A stretch of DNA of 64,000 nucleotides from Candidatus Electrothrix aestuarii (GTDB taxonomy: Bacteria > Desulfobacterota > Desulfobulbia > Desulfobulbales > Desulfobulbaceae): the NCBI GenBank assembly GCA_032595685.2, contig CP159373.1, forward strand, positions 4,441,821-4,505,820. Direction: 5' to 3'. The position numbers were made by a program, and so were the translations under genes. The notes beneath the pieces are model-generated. The model saw only the letters and a program-made list of their open reading frames with translations. It ran no database searches and was not told the DNA's origin. Positions 19,626 through 30,105 of the stretch are shown in pieces (position 1 is the stretch's first letter; every line of letters starts with the position of its first letter).

Positions 19626-20393
19626 TCAGGCGGACTGCTCAAATATCGCATCAAAGACCGCAAAGACCTGTTGAATAACCTTACTGTCTTCCGCCAATTT
19701 CAGGTATGAGGAACCGCTGAGTTCCTGGTTAATCAATTCATCACTGGAGGAAATAATACCGGCCAGATCCATATCCGCCTCTGCCACGGCCTCATCAATC
19801 TTGGTCTGCAAGGCTGGCGGTACCGGATCAGGCGCCCTGTTAACCAATAAATACTGCCGTTTAATCTCTAGCTTCAACGGGCCAGTAATATCAGCGATCC
19901 GGCGGGCGGTCATAATACCACGGGCAGAAGGATCAGAGACGATGAACAGGTAATCAATACTGCGCAGATTCATCCGGCTCAGGTGCTCCATACCGGCTTC
20001 ATTGTCGACGATAATATACTGGTAATTCTCTGCCAGCTTATCCATCGTCATGGCCAGATACTGGTTGGCTGCACAATAGCAACCAGGTCCGTCCGGCTGC
20101 CCCATAACCATCAGGTCAAAACCTGTCTCTTCAATCAGGGCCTGATGGATTTTCATTTCCATATACTGATCCCGGGTCATCCCGACAGGCAGCTCGCCCT
20201 TCAACTCCTTACGAATTTTCCCAAGCGTTATTTCGACATCAAGATCAAGCAATTCATTGAGATTGGCGTTTGCATCAGCGTCCACAGCAAGGACCGGAGT
20301 CATCTTACGGGCAACAAGGTATTTCACAAGCAGGGCTGAGGTTGTGGTCTTTCCAGTTCCGCCCTTACCAGCGAGTGCTATAACTTTGCTCAT
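19626..20393 (-). CDS. cooC: CooC-type nickel-insertion ATPase
   Basis: A MinD/ParA-fold ATPase of 255 residues with the deviant Walker A GKGGTGKTT and the CooC-specific CxC motif in PDGPGCYCAANQ, which binds Ni/Zn at the dimer interface in characterised CooC. CooC matures the Ni-Fe cluster of carbon monoxide dehydrogenase or acetyl-CoA synthase. No CODH gene is in this window, so the client is elsewhere or different. The frame ends 65 nt from ftsE; AAGG stands near the start. Confidence 0.87.
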   Translation of the reverse strand: MSKVIALAGKGGTGKTTTSALLVKYLVARKMTPVLAVDADANANLNELLDLDVEITLGKIRKELKGELPVGMTRDQYMEMKIHQALIEETGFDLMVMGQPDGPGCYCAANQYLAMTMDKLAENYQYIIVDNEAGMEHLSRMNLRSIDYLFIVSDPSARGIMTARRIADITGPLKLEIKRQYLLVNRAPDPVPPALQTKIDEAVAEADMDLAGIISSSDELINQELSGSSYLKLAEDSKVIQQVFAVFDAIFEQSA

Positions 20394-20575
20394 CAGATTA
20401 CCTTAACTCTAAAATTTTCCTTTTACAAAACAGTGTGAACCACAGACAGTAGTGAACTATACCCTAATGGATTGCTGTTTCCAAGTGAAACGGCAAGGAA
20501 AAGAATTGTTCTTTGTGATTCCCGGTGGACGGAATCATAACTATGTTTTATCTTTTCCTGCCAGATGTCCTGAGT

Positions 20576-20663
20576 GAAGGAGCCTCCTGGCCGCACAGAG
20601 ATACTGCTCAGCAGCAACGGCACAACGGCGAGAGCAGCAGCGACAAAACAAGCTGGCTCCTTC
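20576..20663 (+). ncRNA. Structured intergenic hairpin upstream of the DUF445 gene
   Basis: In the 316-bp gap between divergent cooC and the DUF445 gene, gaaggagcc (20576-20584) pairs perfectly with ggctccttc (20655-20663). Inside, ctgctc and gagcag can form an inner stem. The outer stem is followed by a T-rich run (tgattttctttcc). It may be a leader or attenuator, or a small RNA ending in its own terminator. There is no reading frame in the gap. Confidence 0.35.
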
Positions 20664-20709
20664 TGATTTTCTTTCCAAGAAGAACTGATAAAATAAAGTA
20701 TACGAAAAA

Positions 20710-22311
20710 ATGCCTTTTACAACAAGCGAACTTCTCACCTATGCTGGCCCGCCCCTGCTGGGCGCCCTGATCGGTTACCTCACCAATAAGGTAGCTATCC
20801 GCATGCTGTTTCGCCCCCTGAACCCTTGGTACATCCTGGGCATGCGGGTTCCCATGACGCCAGGTATCATCCCCTCCAAACGCCATGAACTGGCTGAGAA
20901 TATAGGCGCTATGGTGGGCGAGAAACTTCTTACAGCAAACGATATCGGCACAGCCTTGTCTGCTGAGCCCTTTCAGGATCATCTCTATAAAATCGTTGAT
21001 GATCGGGCCAAAGATATCCTGACCCAAGACCTGGGCCCTGTGCAAACTGTTCTTCCCCGCCGTTTCCGGGCCTATGCCCGCATAGGCCTCAGAACCTTGA
21101 AGCATCATCTGCACAATGGTGTACAGACCTATCTTACATCTGACCAATTCCGTGAAGCCCTGGACCAACTCGTCCCGGAGCAACTGGAAAAACTTGGCTC
21201 CCGCAGAGTTGATGAACTCTTACGAGAAAAGGACAGAAAAGGCTTTTATCGCTTTATGGAAGCCAGCGTTGAAAAAATAGTCAGCTCCCCTGAAAACACC
21301 AAGCTCCTTGCCCGCCAAATCCAGAACGGGGTAACCGAGGCAGCCGTCTCTGGCAAAACGCTGGAAGATTTTCTCCCGGAAGAGCTGGTCCAGCTCATCT
21401 GTGCAACAGTGGAGCAACAGTCCCCGCAACTCCTGCGCCGGACAGCACATATGCTGGCTGAACCTGCCATGCGTGACCGCCTCATTATCGCCATAAAGGG
21501 TGGTATAGAGAGTTTCCTTGATGGTCTTGGTCCAATGGCCGCTATGGCTAAGGGCTTTATTGACGTTAACAGCCTGGATGATACCATCCGAGCCTGGCTG
21601 GAGAAAAAGGAAGACGCGCTGGTCGACTGGCTTCTCAAACCGGAAATCAAGGACCGCGCTGGTCGTGCCCTTGTGGATCAGACCAAGGCCTTTCTGGCCA
21701 CCCCTCTGGCGAACCTGCTGGCCCATGTAGAGCCGGAAAAACAGGAGACGATCTGTCACCAGTTTGCAGCAAAGATTATGGAGATGCTCGGATCGAAAAA
21801 AATGCAGCAGCTGATTTCCGATGCCATACGGGAACAGTTTGAGGGGGTTATCGATCATGGCCGACTCCCCCTGGCAAACTGTGCCTCCCTGCTTCTGAGC
21901 AACGAGCAGACAGAGACCATGCGCCAAACGCTGACCAATGAGCTTGCCAGGGTTCTTCGTTCGGAGCAAGCTGAAAAATTACTCAACAAAATCATCAACA
22001 CGATGGTGGACCGCATTGCCTCCAGACCGCTGGGCATCCTTCAGAACCTTATGCCTGCTGGAGTGCGCAAGGGTATTACAGAGTACATCGTCCTGACAGC
22101 CAACCAGATGCTGATTCGCGAGGTTCCAGGTCTGGTGCGCACCCTGAATATCAAGGAATTAGTGACAGAGAAGGTGGATTCACTTGACCTCATGCGCCTT
22201 GAAGGGCTCCTTCTCTCTATTATGGAAGAGCAGTTCAAGTACATCAACCTGTTCGGTGCCCTGCTCGGTTTCCTGATCGGCTTCTTGAATCTGCTTACTA
22301 TGCTCCTGTAA
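20710..22311 (+). CDS. DUF445 family membrane-anchored protein
   Basis: A 533-residue protein with the DUF445 (YheB-like) architecture. The N-terminal membrane hairpin carries GALIGYLTNKVAIRMLFRPL and the motif VPMTPGIIPSKRHELAENIG. Then come long amphipathic helical repeats (two related blocks about 100-300 and 310-480) and a C-terminal TM segment (NLFGALLGFLIGFLNLLTML). The function of the family is not established; Bacillus relatives affect spore or envelope properties. It is first of a plus-strand group with 22347 and 23190. Confidence 0.85.
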   Translation: MPFTTSELLTYAGPPLLGALIGYLTNKVAIRMLFRPLNPWYILGMRVPMTPGIIPSKRHELAENIGAMVGEKLLTANDIGTALSAEPFQDHLYKIVDDRAKDILTQDLGPVQTVLPRRFRAYARIGLRTLKHHLHNGVQTYLTSDQFREALDQLVPEQLEKLGSRRVDELLREKDRKGFYRFMEASVEKIVSSPENTKLLARQIQNGVTEAAVSGKTLEDFLPEELVQLICATVEQQSPQLLRRTAHMLAEPAMRDRLIIAIKGGIESFLDGLGPMAAMAKGFIDVNSLDDTIRAWLEKKEDALVDWLLKPEIKDRAGRALVDQTKAFLATPLANLLAHVEPEKQETICHQFAAKIMEMLGSKKMQQLISDAIREQFEGVIDHGRLPLANCASLLLSNEQTETMRQTLTNELARVLRSEQAEKLLNKIINTMVDRIASRPLGILQNLMPAGVRKGITEYIVLTANQMLIREVPGLVRTLNIKELVTEKVDSLDLMRLEGLLLSIMEEQFKYINLFGALLGFLIGFLNLLTMLL

Positions 22312-22346
22312 GCTGGCAAGATCCCCCAAAACAACAAGGAGAACAG

Positions 22347-23177
22347 ATGAAACTCTCTGAAAAAGATGCAGACCTTTTTTATGATTTAATGGAGCCGCTT
22401 CAGCTTTTTATCAACGCTGAACTGAAAATTTATCCTGAACTGACAACCCGTGACGACTATGAACAATGCGAGGCCGAAGAAAAAATAAAAGTGCGTAACG
22501 CACTATATAACAATCCGAAGCTACTTGACCGTTTTATTCGTCTCAATCCACAGAACTTCTCTGATGAAGAGCTGGCAATAGTAGCAAAATGGAAAGATGC
22601 TGTTCAGGGGAACTTTTTCATAGAGCGCTTCCTGAAAAAACACGCTGTATTTATCGATGAAAACCGTTCAGATGTATACGGTGTACTTGGTCTGTATGAT
22701 GGATTTGAGGAGATGATTGATCGCTCCTATCTGCCGTTGTACATTCGCACCGTCCTCCTTCCCTTTAAAGGACAAATCATCTATGACGGTCTGTTTGAAG
22801 CGAGCAGGATATTCTTCGGCGGCGGGGTTAAAGGCGACCTGAAAGAACAGTATATGCGGGCCAAGCAAAATAATCGTATTATCGTCACCCTGGAAAAGAA
22901 AGCTCAAAAGGAACCCCCCCAAAAAAAACACTCATCACATCAGAAAAAAAGCATAGAAAAGGACCTGAGCACACTTGCACGAACGGCAGCAAAGCTGCGT
23001 GGCGGAGCTGACCAACCTGTTCTGTATACTCCGGCCTTCAGTCTGGTAAGAGCCTGTGTGGATCTTGCCAGAATTGCTGTGGATACCCCAAATGATCGCA
23101 AGGCCCTGGCCCAAGCTGTGAAAAAAATGGATCGGGCTGCCGGAAAAGTACGCACTATGGTGGATAGAATTGAGTAA
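22347..23177 (+). CDS. Unknown soluble protein, 276 residues
   Basis: I do not recognise the family. A strong AAGGAG precedes the ATG, and the gene lies 35 nt after the DUF445 gene. The N-terminal ~190 residues look like a compact helical domain with aromatic and acidic surface (DLFYDLMEPLQLFINAEL, RFIRLNPQNFSDEEL). A basic linker (KEPPQKKHSSHQKKS) joins a C-terminal helical part (TLARTAAKLRGGADQPV). There is no signal peptide or TM segment. Its constant spacing with the neighbours suggests one operon. Confidence 0.7.
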   Translation: MKLSEKDADLFYDLMEPLQLFINAELKIYPELTTRDDYEQCEAEEKIKVRNALYNNPKLLDRFIRLNPQNFSDEELAIVAKWKDAVQGNFFIERFLKKHAVFIDENRSDVYGVLGLYDGFEEMIDRSYLPLYIRTVLLPFKGQIIYDGLFEASRIFFGGGVKGDLKEQYMRAKQNNRIIVTLEKKAQKEPPQKKHSSHQKKSIEKDLSTLARTAAKLRGGADQPVLYTPAFSLVRACVDLARIAVDTPNDRKALAQAVKKMDRAAGKVRTMVDRIE

Positions 23178-23189
23178 GACCGCAAAGCC

Positions 23190-23984
23190 ATGAAAGAGGA
23201 AGAGCCCATATCGCAGGATGAAGAGCCAAAGAAAGAATGGAGTTTCTCCAACGTTGATGATAAAAAGCAAGACAGCCAAGCCCAAGCAGACGAGTCATCT
23301 TTTCCCTTCGGGCTGCGCTTCCTGCTCATTGCTGGCGGGCTTATCGGCTTCCTCGTTTACCTGAATCGTACCTTTCATACACTCGACTTGGGCAAAGATT
23401 TTGGAGAGATTATTTACCAAGGCATCTTCATCCTCTTTGCCAGCGCAACTTTGGCATCGGGAAACACCTGGCGAAAAATCAAGCAGCTTGCGGCCTGGGC
23501 GGCCATAGGCCTGGTCTTCATGCTCGGGTTTAGCTATCGTTACGAACTGGCCGGGGTGCGAGATAGACTCCTCTCCGAGGTGATGCCCTCCAAGGGCATG
23601 CAGAACACGCCTGATTCAGTGACCTTTCCGGTTTCCTCCGATGGACATTTTTATATTCAGGCGGAGGTGGACGGGGTGCCCCTCATCTTTCTTGCTGATA
23701 CAGGGGCCAGTGATATTGTACTTTCTCCTGGCGATGCCAATAAACTTGGGATTGATCTTCAGCAACTGGAGTTCAACCGCATCTACGAGACAGCAAATGG
23801 TACAGTCCGGGGAAGCATTGTTCAGCTTGCTGACTTCAAAGTGCAGGGTATCCATCTCCGGGATGTCAGGGCCTCGGTCAATGAGGCGAAGATGAGTAAC
23901 TCGCTGTTGGGCATGACCTTTTTCAAGCGCTTAAAGCGCTACGAGGTAAAGGAAGATAAGCTGACCCTGTACTGGAATCCATGA
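23190..23984 (+). CDS. Membrane-anchored retropepsin-like aspartic protease (TIGR02281-like)
   Basis: A 264-residue protein. The cytoplasmic N-terminal ~45 residues are charged. Three TM segments follow (FLLIAGGLIGFLVYL, an IIYQGIFILFASATLA stretch, AAIGLVFMLGFSY). A periplasmic clan-AA protease domain starts near 140 with FPVSSDGHFYIQAEVDGV. The active-site motif FLADTGASDIVLS (D-T-G-A) and the C-terminal NSLLGMTFFKRLKRYEV match the single-domain retropepsin-like family. The dimer would supply two Asp residues. The substrate is unknown. Confidence 0.85.
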   Translation: MKEEEPISQDEEPKKEWSFSNVDDKKQDSQAQADESSFPFGLRFLLIAGGLIGFLVYLNRTFHTLDLGKDFGEIIYQGIFILFASATLASGNTWRKIKQLAAWAAIGLVFMLGFSYRYELAGVRDRLLSEVMPSKGMQNTPDSVTFPVSSDGHFYIQAEVDGVPLIFLADTGASDIVLSPGDANKLGIDLQQLEFNRIYETANGTVRGSIVQLADFKVQGIHLRDVRASVNEAKMSNSLLGMTFFKRLKRYEVKEDKLTLYWNP

Positions 23985-24012
23985 GCCAACGCCAGTTAAC
24001 CTTCGCCGGGGA

Positions 24013-24372
24013 ATGGCAGAAAAATCTTTTCTGCCCCCTCTCCTCCTGATCACGATGTTCAATATCCTTCTCTTGCATGCTAGCCTGATCACCTTTTGTT
24101 CCGTTTTCTTGGCCTATTCGGCATATAACCAACATGGCATCTCCTTTCTACCCACCTTCTTCGAAATTCTCTCCGGCCCAATCGCCTTGGGATGGGGAAT
24201 GGCTCCGGCAGCAGCAAGTTTCGGAGGATTTCTCGCGACGATTGTCTTTGCCTTTTTCGTTGCGGGCATGCTCGTGCTCGGAGCACTCTTTGAAAAAAAA
24301 TGTCTACACTGGAGCGCCTCCATCGCCTGGATGTTCTTCGGATTCATGGGCACCTTTTTCTATGCAACCTGA
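24013..24372 (+). CDS. Small three-TM membrane protein
   Basis: A 119-residue hydrophobic protein with three predicted TM helices (LLLITMFNILLLHASLI, LATIVFAFFVAGMLVLG, and the end IAWMFFGFMGTFFYA) separated by a Gly/Ala-rich loop. I recognise no family. It lies 28 nt after the protease gene on the same strand. Its codon and base use match the neighbours, so it is likely real, but the upstream ribosome binding site (CGGGGAATG) is only fair. Confidence 0.55.
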   Translation: MAEKSFLPPLLLITMFNILLLHASLITFCSVFLAYSAYNQHGISFLPTFFEILSGPIALGWGMAPAAASFGGFLATIVFAFFVAGMLVLGALFEKKCLHWSASIAWMFFGFMGTFFYAT

Positions 24373-24617
24373 ATCTTCAACATAGTCGGGGCAGCTGAGT
24401 TGATCTTGATCGGTAGCTTTTCTTGCGTGCGCAGCAAGGACAATGCTTGACAGGGAGAAAAAAATACGTTTAGTCTGGCAAATTAATTAAACAGTTCGGT
24501 ATAATCCATCCGTGATTGCTTTTCGGTTATACGGTAAGAATAAACGCTCTATGGATAGAGGTCGCTGATGCAAGCTCATCTTTGCTGACTAACGATGTAT
24601 TTTCGCAGGCAAACAAC

Positions 24618-24890
24618 GTTCCTTGTCAATCAAGAGACCTTGTTTGTTAATCCAACAACGTTTGCAAATAGACAACAAAGAATTGTTGTTTATCAACCAA
24701 GATCTGCTGTTAAACAAGAAAGGAGTGTTGTTTGATAACGGACGAATAAAAGCTAACCAAACTCGTTGCGCAAGAGGTTTTAGAAATTTGCAAGCTCTGT
24801 TCACTTCTTTGTCAGGAGCTTTTACTTCTTGAAAAGGAGTTCTCATACGTTTGAATACTGATTCAACTTGTTTGTCAAGAGAATACGAAC
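24618..24890 (+). repeat. Degenerate 21-bp tandem repeat
   Basis: Within a 668-bp gene-free stretch (24373-25040), about 13 consecutive 21-bp windows each carry TTG (or CTG/GTG) 1-5 nt from their start, with AAC/CAA near the end; five of them (24639-24743) are clearest. In one frame these read as seven-residue units (QIDNKEL, LFINQDL, LLNKKGV). The pattern is degenerate and I could not measure its significance. The rest of the gap shows no gene. Confidence 0.45.
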
Positions 24891-25040
24891 GAAGAAAAGC
24901 AAATTAGTAGCACACATTTGTCCCTAAAAATATAGAAAAAAATCTTCTCCGATGTAAGATACCTCTTGTTCACAACAAGTAAATAAACAGTTACAGCAGC
25001 AGATACCATTTATTAAAACCAGACAAAAAAGAAGGCCACC

Positions 25041-25895
25041 TTGAATGATGAAGAGTTAAGCAATTTTTTAGACGGAAATTTTTCATACTATAAAAATTTT
25101 CCATCTTCTCAGGCTGAGACGTTTGAGAATGTGATGAGTATTGCTTTAGAATTACCCTCAATTTTCAACCTGCGACAAGAAGATATTGATGAGGAATATT
25201 TCTATAGGATACTCGGAGTTCATTATAGTATCATCGGAATTTATGACGCAATATTCGAACTATCTGTATGCGGACACTCCTCCGTTACATATTCACTATT
25301 GCGTATGCAAATGGAAAATTTCCTAATTCTCATTTATCTTACTGAAGATAAAAACAACCTTGCTCAAGTGAATGCGCGTATTGAGGAATACGAAGACTGG
25401 ATAAAAATAAAAATGTTCCAGAACAACAAGAGGTCAAAAAACTTCGACCTGTATAGACAATTTGCAAGCTCTGAAAAATATACACAAACAGTCAAAAATA
25501 ATTACCTTTTAACCAAGGAGAAATACTCATTAAATATCAATGACTTTAAAGCACTTGAAAAGAGACCATCTTTTCTGAAAGATAAACGAAAGATAGCCCA
25601 ACTTGTTTCTCTTGAGGAAGTATACGATCATATTGTTGCAGATGGTTCAGCAACAATTCATTGTGCTGATCTCTACGATAAAATTGACAGTACTCTCGAA
25701 GAAGACACCGTAGAATATTCCTTTAACATCAGACCCACTCATTATTCACCTTGGGTCTTACTTCTATCCAATTTTCTTATACAAAAACAACTACTATACT
25801 TAGCAGATTTTTTTCACTTAAGTGAAAAAAAGAAAAACGAATTAAAAAACACTTTATTTCGTGATACTTCTGAGCATGGAAACTATCCCTGCTAA
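25041..25895 (+). CDS. Unknown AT-rich helical protein, 284 residues
   Basis: I do not recognise this with confidence; the layout (helical N-terminus, SVTYSLLRMQMENFLILIYL, then a conserved-looking IHCADLYDKID and RPTHYSPWVLL) recalls DUF5677-like proteins of unknown function. There is no signal peptide. The gene is markedly more AT-rich than its neighbours and has a weak start context (GGCCACC before TTG at 25041; an ATG follows at 25044 and is an equally good start). Position next to the toxin-antitoxin block and base composition suggest horizontal acquisition. Confidence 0.6.
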   Translation: MNDEELSNFLDGNFSYYKNFPSSQAETFENVMSIALELPSIFNLRQEDIDEEYFYRILGVHYSIIGIYDAIFELSVCGHSSVTYSLLRMQMENFLILIYLTEDKNNLAQVNARIEEYEDWIKIKMFQNNKRSKNFDLYRQFASSEKYTQTVKNNYLLTKEKYSLNINDFKALEKRPSFLKDKRKIAQLVSLEEVYDHIVADGSATIHCADLYDKIDSTLEEDTVEYSFNIRPTHYSPWVLLLSNFLIQKQLLYLADFFHLSEKKKNELKNTLFRDTSEHGNYPC

Positions 25896-25928
25896 TTGAA
25901 TAAATCAACACTTTCTTAACACCGATAT

Positions 25929-26027
25929 ATGACTACATCACCCCCATCCAAACCCCTTGACTTCGTCCGCCAGATCGTCGCCGATAATCATCGTCCTTTC
26001 CATAATCCTCCTTGCAAAATAATCTAA
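25929..26027 (+). pseudogene. Truncated duplicate of the glnS 5' end
   Basis: The 37 bases at 25942-25978 are identical to 27596-27632 inside the start of glnS. The reading frame opens with ATG at 25929 ([19 protein letters not shown]), matches GlnS residues through IVAD and then diverges to a stop after 32 codons. It is a remnant left at the upstream side of the toxin-antitoxin block; the intact glnS begins at the other side. Confidence 0.8.
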
Positions 26028-26045
26028 AAATACTGAATAATAAAA

Positions 26046-26519
26046 ATGGACAGAACCGTTTACATTGAAACATCAGTTATCAGCTATTTAACGGCACGAC
26101 CAAGCAATGATCTGCGCGCTATGGCAAATCAAAGTGCGACAGTGGATTGGTGGGAAACGCAACGCCCGAAGTACAGCGTGTTCGTCTCCGAACTTGTTAT
26201 ATCCGAAGCTGGCAAAGGCCATCCTGAAGCGGCACAGCGTCGGCTTGCAGCAATCAGCGACCTGCCATTGCTCAAAATTTCCCCAGAAGTTCGGAAATTG
26301 GCTCAAGCCCTCATCCAACATCATGCACTGCCTAAAAAAGCTGAGACAGATGCGTATCATGTGGCCGTTGCTGTCGTTAATGGTGCTGAATATTTACTGA
26401 CATGGAATTGCACGCATATTGCCAACGCACATACACGACCTAAAATTGAATCAACCTGCAGGATACTTGGTTACGAACCATCAGTCATCTGCACCCCGCT
26501 TGAACTTATGGAGAATTGA
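26046..26519 (+). CDS. PIN-domain toxin (VapC-like)
   Basis: A 157-residue PIN-fold protein, probably an RNase of a type II toxin-antitoxin pair. It opens with MDRTVYIETSVISYLTARPS, the motif of a PIN subgroup in which the first acidic residue is Glu in YIET. Further acidic residues lie in LVISEAGKG and KKAETDAYHVAVAV, and the end LLTWNCTHIANA is typical. The partner antitoxin gene starts 3 nt after the stop. In this family the toxin comes first, opposite to phd-vapC order. Confidence 0.85.
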   Translation: MDRTVYIETSVISYLTARPSNDLRAMANQSATVDWWETQRPKYSVFVSELVISEAGKGHPEAAQRRLAAISDLPLLKISPEVRKLAQALIQHHALPKKAETDAYHVAVAVVNGAEYLLTWNCTHIANAHTRPKIESTCRILGYEPSVICTPLELMEN

Positions 26520-26521
26520 AA

Positions 26522-26713
26522 ATGTGGAAAGACCCTATTGTTGCCGAAACCCGCGCCGCCAGAGATGAATATGCGCGTCAGTTTAACTACGATGCTGATG
26601 CTATTTTTGAAGACCTTATGAAAAAGCAGGCCATGCACCAGGAACGTGTAGTTTCATTACCGCCACGCAAGGCCAAGGCATTGGAACATACTGATGGACA
26701 CCGCACAGCTTGA
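26522..26713 (+). CDS. Putative antitoxin of the upstream PIN toxin
   Basis: A 63-residue protein opening MWKDPIVAETRAARDEYARQ and continuing NYDADAIFEDLMKKQAM, a short helical protein commonly found directly after YIETS-type PIN toxins. The ATG at 26522 is preferred to the TTG at 26516 that overlaps the toxin stop. The next 190 nt hold no convincing gene. Confidence 0.75.
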   Translation: MWKDPIVAETRAARDEYARQFNYDADAIFEDLMKKQAMHQERVVSLPPRKAKALEHTDGHRTA

Positions 26714-26905
26714 CAACTTGACGCAGCAGCAATGTTTGCTGGAAGTTTCTTCTGGACGGCACGCACTGTGCAGACAGGTATATTTGAAGACGTGGCAATT
26801 GATCTGAGCAATGTGTTTGAAGAGAGCTGAACCTACCGATGATCTTCAGTCTTTTAACTTCTGAAAAAACAGAACGCGGTAAATTCTCGCAAAAAAAGGG
26901 CAATC

Positions 26906-27142
26906 ATGACAACGATCACCATTGATATCATGCAGCGCAACCTGAAGGAATACCTCCGGCGCGCACAAAACGGAGAATCAATAACTGTACTCCATGAAGG
27001 TAAACCTGTAGCGGAGATCAATCCACCGTCTTCAGAGGACGCACTCAGACCTTCCGGTCTCTGCGCAGGCGAGTTCACTGTCCCTGACGATTTTGACGAT
27101 TCCCTGCCTGAAGATATTCTCAGTGAGTTTGAAGGAAAATGA
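26906..27142 (+). CDS. Phd/YefM-type antitoxin
   Basis: A 78-residue protein with a Phd-like N-terminal DNA-binding half (ITIDIMQRNLKEYLRRAQNGESITVLHEGKPVAEI with the R-x-G-E-x-I-x-V-x-x-x-G-K-P pattern) and an acidic C-terminal tail (VPDDFDDSLPEDILSEFEG) that should wrap the toxin. The stop overlaps the downstream PIN gene start as ATGA, the usual coupling in such pairs, and autoregulation of the operon is expected for the family. Confidence 0.87.
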   Translation: MTTITIDIMQRNLKEYLRRAQNGESITVLHEGKPVAEINPPSSEDALRPSGLCAGEFTVPDDFDDSLPEDILSEFEGK

Positions 27143-27525
27143 AAATTTTACTCGACACACATATATTTCTCTGGTTTATCAGTGGAGACAGACGGTTGCC
27201 GGAGCACATTGTAAGTACCGTGCGAAGCACCAAAAACGAAGTGTATCTGAGTGCTGTATCGATTTGGGAAGCGGTTATAAAATACAAACTGGGCAAACTG
27301 CCCCTGCCGGAATCCCCTGAAAGTTATCTGCCCAGACAGAGAAAGCGTCATCATATTGCCAGTCTTCCTGTCGACGAAGCATGTGTGATGCATCTTTCCG
27401 CACTACCGTCCCATCACCGTGATCCGTTTGACCGGATGCTGATCTGTCAGGCCCTTGAGCATGACTTGGTGCTCGCCACTGTCGATGAAAAAATCAGAAA
27501 CTACCTTGTCAACACGCTCCAATAA
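27139..27525 (+). CDS. PIN-domain toxin (VapC family)
   Basis: A 128-residue PIN RNase. It begins MKILLDTHIFLWFISGDRRL (first acidic residue D6), with SAVSIWEAVIKYKLGKL (second acidic residue), HHRDPFDRMLICQAL (third) and LATVDEKIRNY at the end, all four acidic positions present. It is paired and overlapping with the Phd-type antitoxin. It ends 48 nt before glnS. Confidence 0.9.
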   Translation: MKILLDTHIFLWFISGDRRLPEHIVSTVRSTKNEVYLSAVSIWEAVIKYKLGKLPLPESPESYLPRQRKRHHIASLPVDEACVMHLSALPSHHRDPFDRMLICQALEHDLVLATVDEKIRNYLVNTLQ

Positions 27526-27573
27526 GTTGATCATTCATTAGGAAACAACATTCATAACCATTCTATAATATAC

Positions 27574-29258
<1,685 letters not shown>

Positions 29259-29262
<4 letters not shown>

Positions 29263-29963
29263 GAAAAAAAGTTATGTTAAGAACAACGGCACAAACAGCC
29301 CTTGTTGCCGTTGCTCTCTCAACTCTGCCGACGACAGCGCTCGCCTGTACTGTTTGCATCTATTCCCAGTTTGAGTACAACTTACCATATATAGGGTGGT
29401 GGTGCCTTGGTATCACCATCTGGTTTCTCGCTATCAGGACGGCTCTCGATCGTCTTTCCTCAGCTGTTCTCTGGATCTTCCTGGCATTGATTGCCGCCGA
29501 GGCATTCATTGGGCCTTGGGCCTTTGTCATTCTTGGCGGCATGGCTCTCTACACATCAATCGATACTTCACTGCCAAAGAAACGGCAAAAATTCTCCAAG
29601 AGATCACAATTCGCCATGACAGTGATCTCGATTATCGCCTTCATCTGTATAGTTACAGGTCTTGCCATCAGTTTGCACGCAAAGGCCACCCGTAGCGATG
29701 CGGATTTTATTCTGCAATCGAAAGGGGCTCAAGGACATATTGTTCTGCAACGGCTCATTGCCGAGCCAACAAGAAGTGAGGCACAGCTCAGGAAAATCCT
29801 GGCGAACCTCGACCTTTCTAACCCCACGCACAAGTACTTTACGAAAGAAATCTCCGAGGCCCTTGAAAAGTTGGAAAAAGAAAAGAGAAACACAGCTCAT
29901 GGTACGTCAATAAATTCCACCGACAAGTCAACCTCTTCTGCAGAATTACCACACCGTCCATAA
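29259..29963 (+). CDS. Unknown multi-TM protein downstream of glnS
   Basis: A 234-residue membrane protein; I do not recognise the family. An N-terminal signal-like helix ([19 protein letters not shown]) precedes TM segments near 45-60, 67-95 and 112-135. The C-terminal ~95 residues are soluble and charged ([30 protein letters not shown]). The GTG start overlaps the glnS stop (GTGA), with an alternative ATG five codons on. Paired cysteines follow the first helix (LACTVCIY). Confidence 0.6.
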
Positions 29964-30105
29964 TAGGTAACCAATCAATCTCAAATCAAATCACTTCACG
30001 CACCTCTTGACAACACCTTGCAGTTATCCTAGGTTGTCATGGTTTCAATCCCTTCATTTTAATGCAGCTCAGTTCATTGCTCAAACCTCAACGAACAGGA
30101 GTATT

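Noticed and set aside
24623-24832. Plus-strand ORF of 69 codons in the 21-bp repeat
   Set aside because: No ribosome binding site, and the content follows the repeat period.
25929-26027. A functional small gene
   Set aside because: It is a truncated copy of the glnS start that loses homology after codon 19.
30007-30105. Upstream extension of the RCC1-repeat protein
   Set aside because: The extra residues precede a proper signal peptide and the ATG at 30106 has its own AGGAG.
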